From Bacteroidia bacterium (lineage in GTDB: Bacteria > Bacteroidota > Bacteroidia > Chitinophagales > Saprospiraceae), in contig JAUIIF010000215.1 of assembly GCA_030431945.1 (NCBI GenBank), positions 1 to 7,438 on the forward strand: a stretch of 7,438 bases of DNA. The letters run 5' to 3'. The translations under genes were made by a program, and so were the position numbers. Of this stretch, positions 5,050 to 7,438 are shown one piece after another. The notes below the pieces were generated by a model. That model did not search any database. It was not told the origin of the DNA and worked only from the letters and a program-made list of their open reading frames with translations. Within the stretch, counting starts at the first letter, position 1; every line of letters starts with the position of its first letter.

Positions 5050-7438
5050 TTACTCTTCTTCGCCTTCGTCATCATCGGAGCGAACGACCGCCACGTCGGC
5101 AATTGCATCTCCTTTTTCAAGCTTGATGAGCCGGACCCCCTGAGTAGAACGGCCCATAACACGCAGAGCGTCCATTGACATCCGGATCAGAATACCTGAT
5201 CGGTTCGTAATCATCAGGTCATCTTCTTCGGTAACCGCTTTAATGGCTACCAGCTCACCGGTCTTTTCCGTGATGTTCATGGTTTTGACGCCTTTACCAC
5301 CACGGTTGGTTACCCGGTACTCCTGCCAGTCAGTCCGCTTACCCATGCCCTGCTCGGAAATGACCAGGATGGTTTTGTCTTCATCCAATTCGTGGTCCAG
5401 GGTAACCATGCCGACGACCTGGTCATCCGGCCCGTCCAGAGAGATGCCCCGCACACCCGCGGCAGTACGTCCCATATTACGCACCTTAGCTTCCTCGAAG
5501 TGAATGGCCTGTCCTTTTTTAGTAGCCAGAAAGACTGCGCTGCTACCGTTGGTCAGTTTTACTTCCAGCAATTGGTCTCCCTCGTTGATGGTGATGGCAT
5601 TGATACCGTTGGTTCTGGGGCGGCTGTAGGCTTCCAGACTGGTCTTTTTCACCTGCCCTTTTTTGGTGGCGAAAATGATGGAGTGACTGTTCAGGAACTC
5701 CTCGTCCGTCAGGTCGGCTACGCTGATGTAGGCTTTGACGGCATCGTCCTTAGGGATGGCGATGATGTTTTGCATCACCCGCCCGGCACTGTTTTTACCG
5801 GCTTCCGGAATCTCGTAAATCCGCAGCCAGAAACAACGCCCCTGCTCGGTAAAGAGCATCAGGTAGTTGTGGTTGCTGGCGATGAACATATGCTCAACGA
5901 AGTCCTTGTCCCGGGTCTTGGAGCCGCGGCTGCCGCGGCCGCCACGGGTCTGGGCCCGGTATTCCGCCACGGCCGTCCGCTTGATGTAACCGAGTTTACT
6001 GATGGTAACCACTACGTTCTCATCCGCAATCATGTCGGTAATCGAGATGTCAGCAGTATCCAGGCTTATCTCCGAGCGGCGCTCATCACCAAATCGCGTT
6101 TTTACGTCGGTCAGCTCTTCCTTGACAATGTCACGCTGCCGGTCTTCGCTGCTCAGAATATCCTTCAGGTCATCAATGAGCGTCTTGATCTCATTGTATT
6201 CCTCCCGAATCTTATCCAATTCAAGGCCCGTCAGTTTCTGCAGGCGCATGTCGAGGATCGCCTTCGCCTGCCACTCGGAGAGCACGTCACCGGGAGCTAC
6301 GATGAACTCCCCGGTTTGTACCTCTTCTACCAGGTTCTTGAACTTGGACCAGAAGGCGGCTTTGTCCTCGATGAAGTCTCCCTTCATCAGGCCTTCCTTC
6401 GCTTCTTCCGGGTTGGCACTGGCCCGGATCAGTGCGATAACCTCATCGAGGTAATCGAGCGCAATGAGCAGACCGATCAGGATGTGGGCGCGGGCGAGCG
6501 CCTTGTTTAATTCGAATTGCGTGCGCCGCTGAATCACTTCAATCCGGAAGAGAATGAACTCTTCGATCATGTCCTTCAGGTTCAGGGTCATGGGGCGGCC
6601 CTTTACCAGTGCTACATTATTAACGCCGTAGCTGGTCTGCAACGGCGTATATTTAAACAGGTAACTCAGGACGATGGAGGCCATGGCATCACGCTTCACT
6701 TCCACTTCGATGCGGAGGCCGTCGCGGTCAGAAAGATCCGCAACGTTACGGATGCCCTCCACTTTTCCTTCGTTGGCCAGTTCAGCGATCTTCTGGACGA
6801 GCACCGACTTATTTACCTGATAAGGAATTTCCGTAATGACGATGGTTTCCCGGTCATCACCGTCAACGACAATTTCCGTACGGGCGCGCACGACCACCCG
6901 GCCGCGGCCGGTGTGGAAGGCCTCGCGTACGCCATCCACGCCGTAGATGATGCCGCCGGTAGGGAAATCCGGTGCCTTGATGAACTGCATCAGCTCATCA
7001 ATGGTAATTTCCGGGTTGTCAACGGTAGCGATGATGCCGTCTACCACCTCGTTGAGGTTGTGGGGCATCATGTTCGTCGCCATACCAACGGCAATGCCGG
7101 AGGCACCGTTAACCAGCAGGTTAGGAATCTTGGTGGGCAGTACCGTCGGCTCCTTCAGCGTATCGTCGAAGTTGAGCTGCAGGTCAACGGTGTCTTTATC
7201 CAGGTCGCCCAGAATGTTGTCCGTAATCCGGTGCATCCGGGCCTCGGTATAACGCATGGCGGCCGGTGAGTCTCCGTCCATGGAACCGAAGTTCCCCTGG
7301 CCGTCAACGAGCGGGTAGCGCAGCGACCAATCCTGGGCCATCCGTACCATCGTATCGTACACGGAGCTGTCTCCATGAGGGTGGTATTTACCGAGAACCT
7401 CACCAACGATACGGGCGGATTTCTTGTGCGAACTACGA
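5050..7438 (-). CDS. gyrA: DNA gyrase subunit A, 5' end outside window
   Basis: GyrA is the DNA-cleaving and DNA-wrapping subunit of gyrase (A2B2), which adds negative supercoils using ATP hydrolysed by GyrB. The frame is open to the right edge and shows 795 residues; by alignment to E. coli from memory, about 59 N-terminal residues are missing, giving roughly 854 in total, normal for the family. Visible numbering: HPHGDSSVYD (19-28) is the quinolone-resistance region, with Ser and Asp at the E. coli 83 and 87 positions. MRYTE (61-65) holds the catalytic tyrosine Tyr63 (7249-7251). The GyrA box is QTRGGRG (496-502, 5932-5952). Six blade-like repeats make up the C-terminal pinwheel, starting near GYIKRTAV, GRCFWLRI, GQVKKTSL, GQAIHFEE, GMGKRTDW and GILIRMSM. 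The tail ends DDDEGEEE, like the acidic tails that tune wrapping. The GyrA box and six blades argue against ParC. No frameshift or intein is seen. Confidence 0.98.
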   Translation of the reverse strand, partial: RSSHKKSARIVGEVLGKYHPHGDSSVYDTMVRMAQDWSLRYPLVDGQGNFGSMDGDSPAAMRYTEARMHRITDNILGDLDKDTVDLQLNFDDTLKEPTVLPTKIPNLLVNGASGIAVGMATNMMPHNLNEVVDGIIATVDNPEITIDELMQFIKAPDFPTGGIIYGVDGVREAFHTGRGRVVVRARTEIVVDGDDRETIVITEIPYQVNKSVLVQKIAELANEGKVEGIRNVADLSDRDGLRIEVEVKRDAMASIVLSYLFKYTPLQTSYGVNNVALVKGRPMTLNLKDMIEEFILFRIEVIQRRTQFELNKALARAHILIGLLIALDYLDEVIALIRASANPEEAKEGLMKGDFIEDKAAFWSKFKNLVEEVQTGEFIVAPGDVLSEWQAKAILDMRLQKLTGLELDKIREEYNEIKTLIDDLKDILSSEDRQRDIVKEELTDVKTRFGDERRSEISLDTADISITDMIADENVVVTISKLGYIKRTAVAEYRAQTRGGRGSRGSKTRDKDFVEHMFIASNHNYLMLFTEQGRCFWLRIYEIPEAGKNSAGRVMQNIIAIPKDDAVKAYISVADLTDEEFLNSHSIIFATKKGQVKKTSLEAYSRPRTNGINAITINEGDQLLEVKLTNGSSAVFLATKKGQAIHFEEAKVRNMGRTAAGVRGISLDGPDDQVVGMVTLDHELDEDKTILVISEQGMGKRTDWQEYRVTNRGGKGVKTMNITEKTGELVAIKAVTEEDDLMITNRSGILIRMSMDALRVMGRSTQGVRLIKLEKGDAIADVAVVRSDDDEGEEE

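Noticed and set aside
5392..6510. 372-codon plus-strand open frame opposite gyrA (with another at 6517-7269)
   Set aside because: The minus strand encodes unmistakable GyrA throughout; the plus-strand products show no motif and arise from its codon pattern.

Overview
The window looks like chromosomal DNA of a Bacteroidota bacterium, probably near the Saprospiria/Lewinella group. This is inferred from the GyrA C-terminal domain sequence, a periplasmic cyclomaltodextrinase/neopullulanase-type GH13 enzyme, a lipoprotein with acidic residues after the lipid cysteine, weak ribosome binding sites, and promoter-like elements resembling TAnnTTTG. The DNA is moderately GC-rich and I see no sign of recent transfer: no transposase, integrase, tRNA, CRISPR array or phage gene.

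Layout from left to right. The minus-strand gene at the left edge (1-708) is the N-terminal third or so of a secreted GH13 alpha-glucan hydrolase. A 451-bp divergent spacer (709-1159) holds candidate promoters and a 12-bp palindrome but no convincing gene. A plus-strand gene (1160-2770) encodes a polytopic GT-C-type glycosyltransferase with a soluble C-terminal domain carrying a cysteine cluster. It converges, with only 61 bp between, on a small minus-strand surface-type lipoprotein gene of unknown function (2832-3332). Next, also on the minus strand, is a periplasmic TPR protein gene (3502-4845) with a textbook intrinsic terminator. Last is gyrA (5050-7438), cut by the right edge at its 5' end and followed by a very strong GC-rich hairpin.

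The order gyrA, TPR protein, lipoprotein is co-directional. Each of the first two genes has its own terminator-like hairpin and a spacer of 169-204 bp, so these look like separate transcription units, perhaps with partial read-through. GyrA is housekeeping, the TPR protein is probably an envelope scaffold, and the lipoprotein is unassigned. The GH13 enzyme and the GT-C protein both act on glycans outside the cytoplasm, but nothing in the sequence links them functionally. I do not see a clearly new multi-gene system. The best leads are the uncharacterised lipoprotein, the GT-C cysteine cluster, and several short palindromic sites between and within genes.
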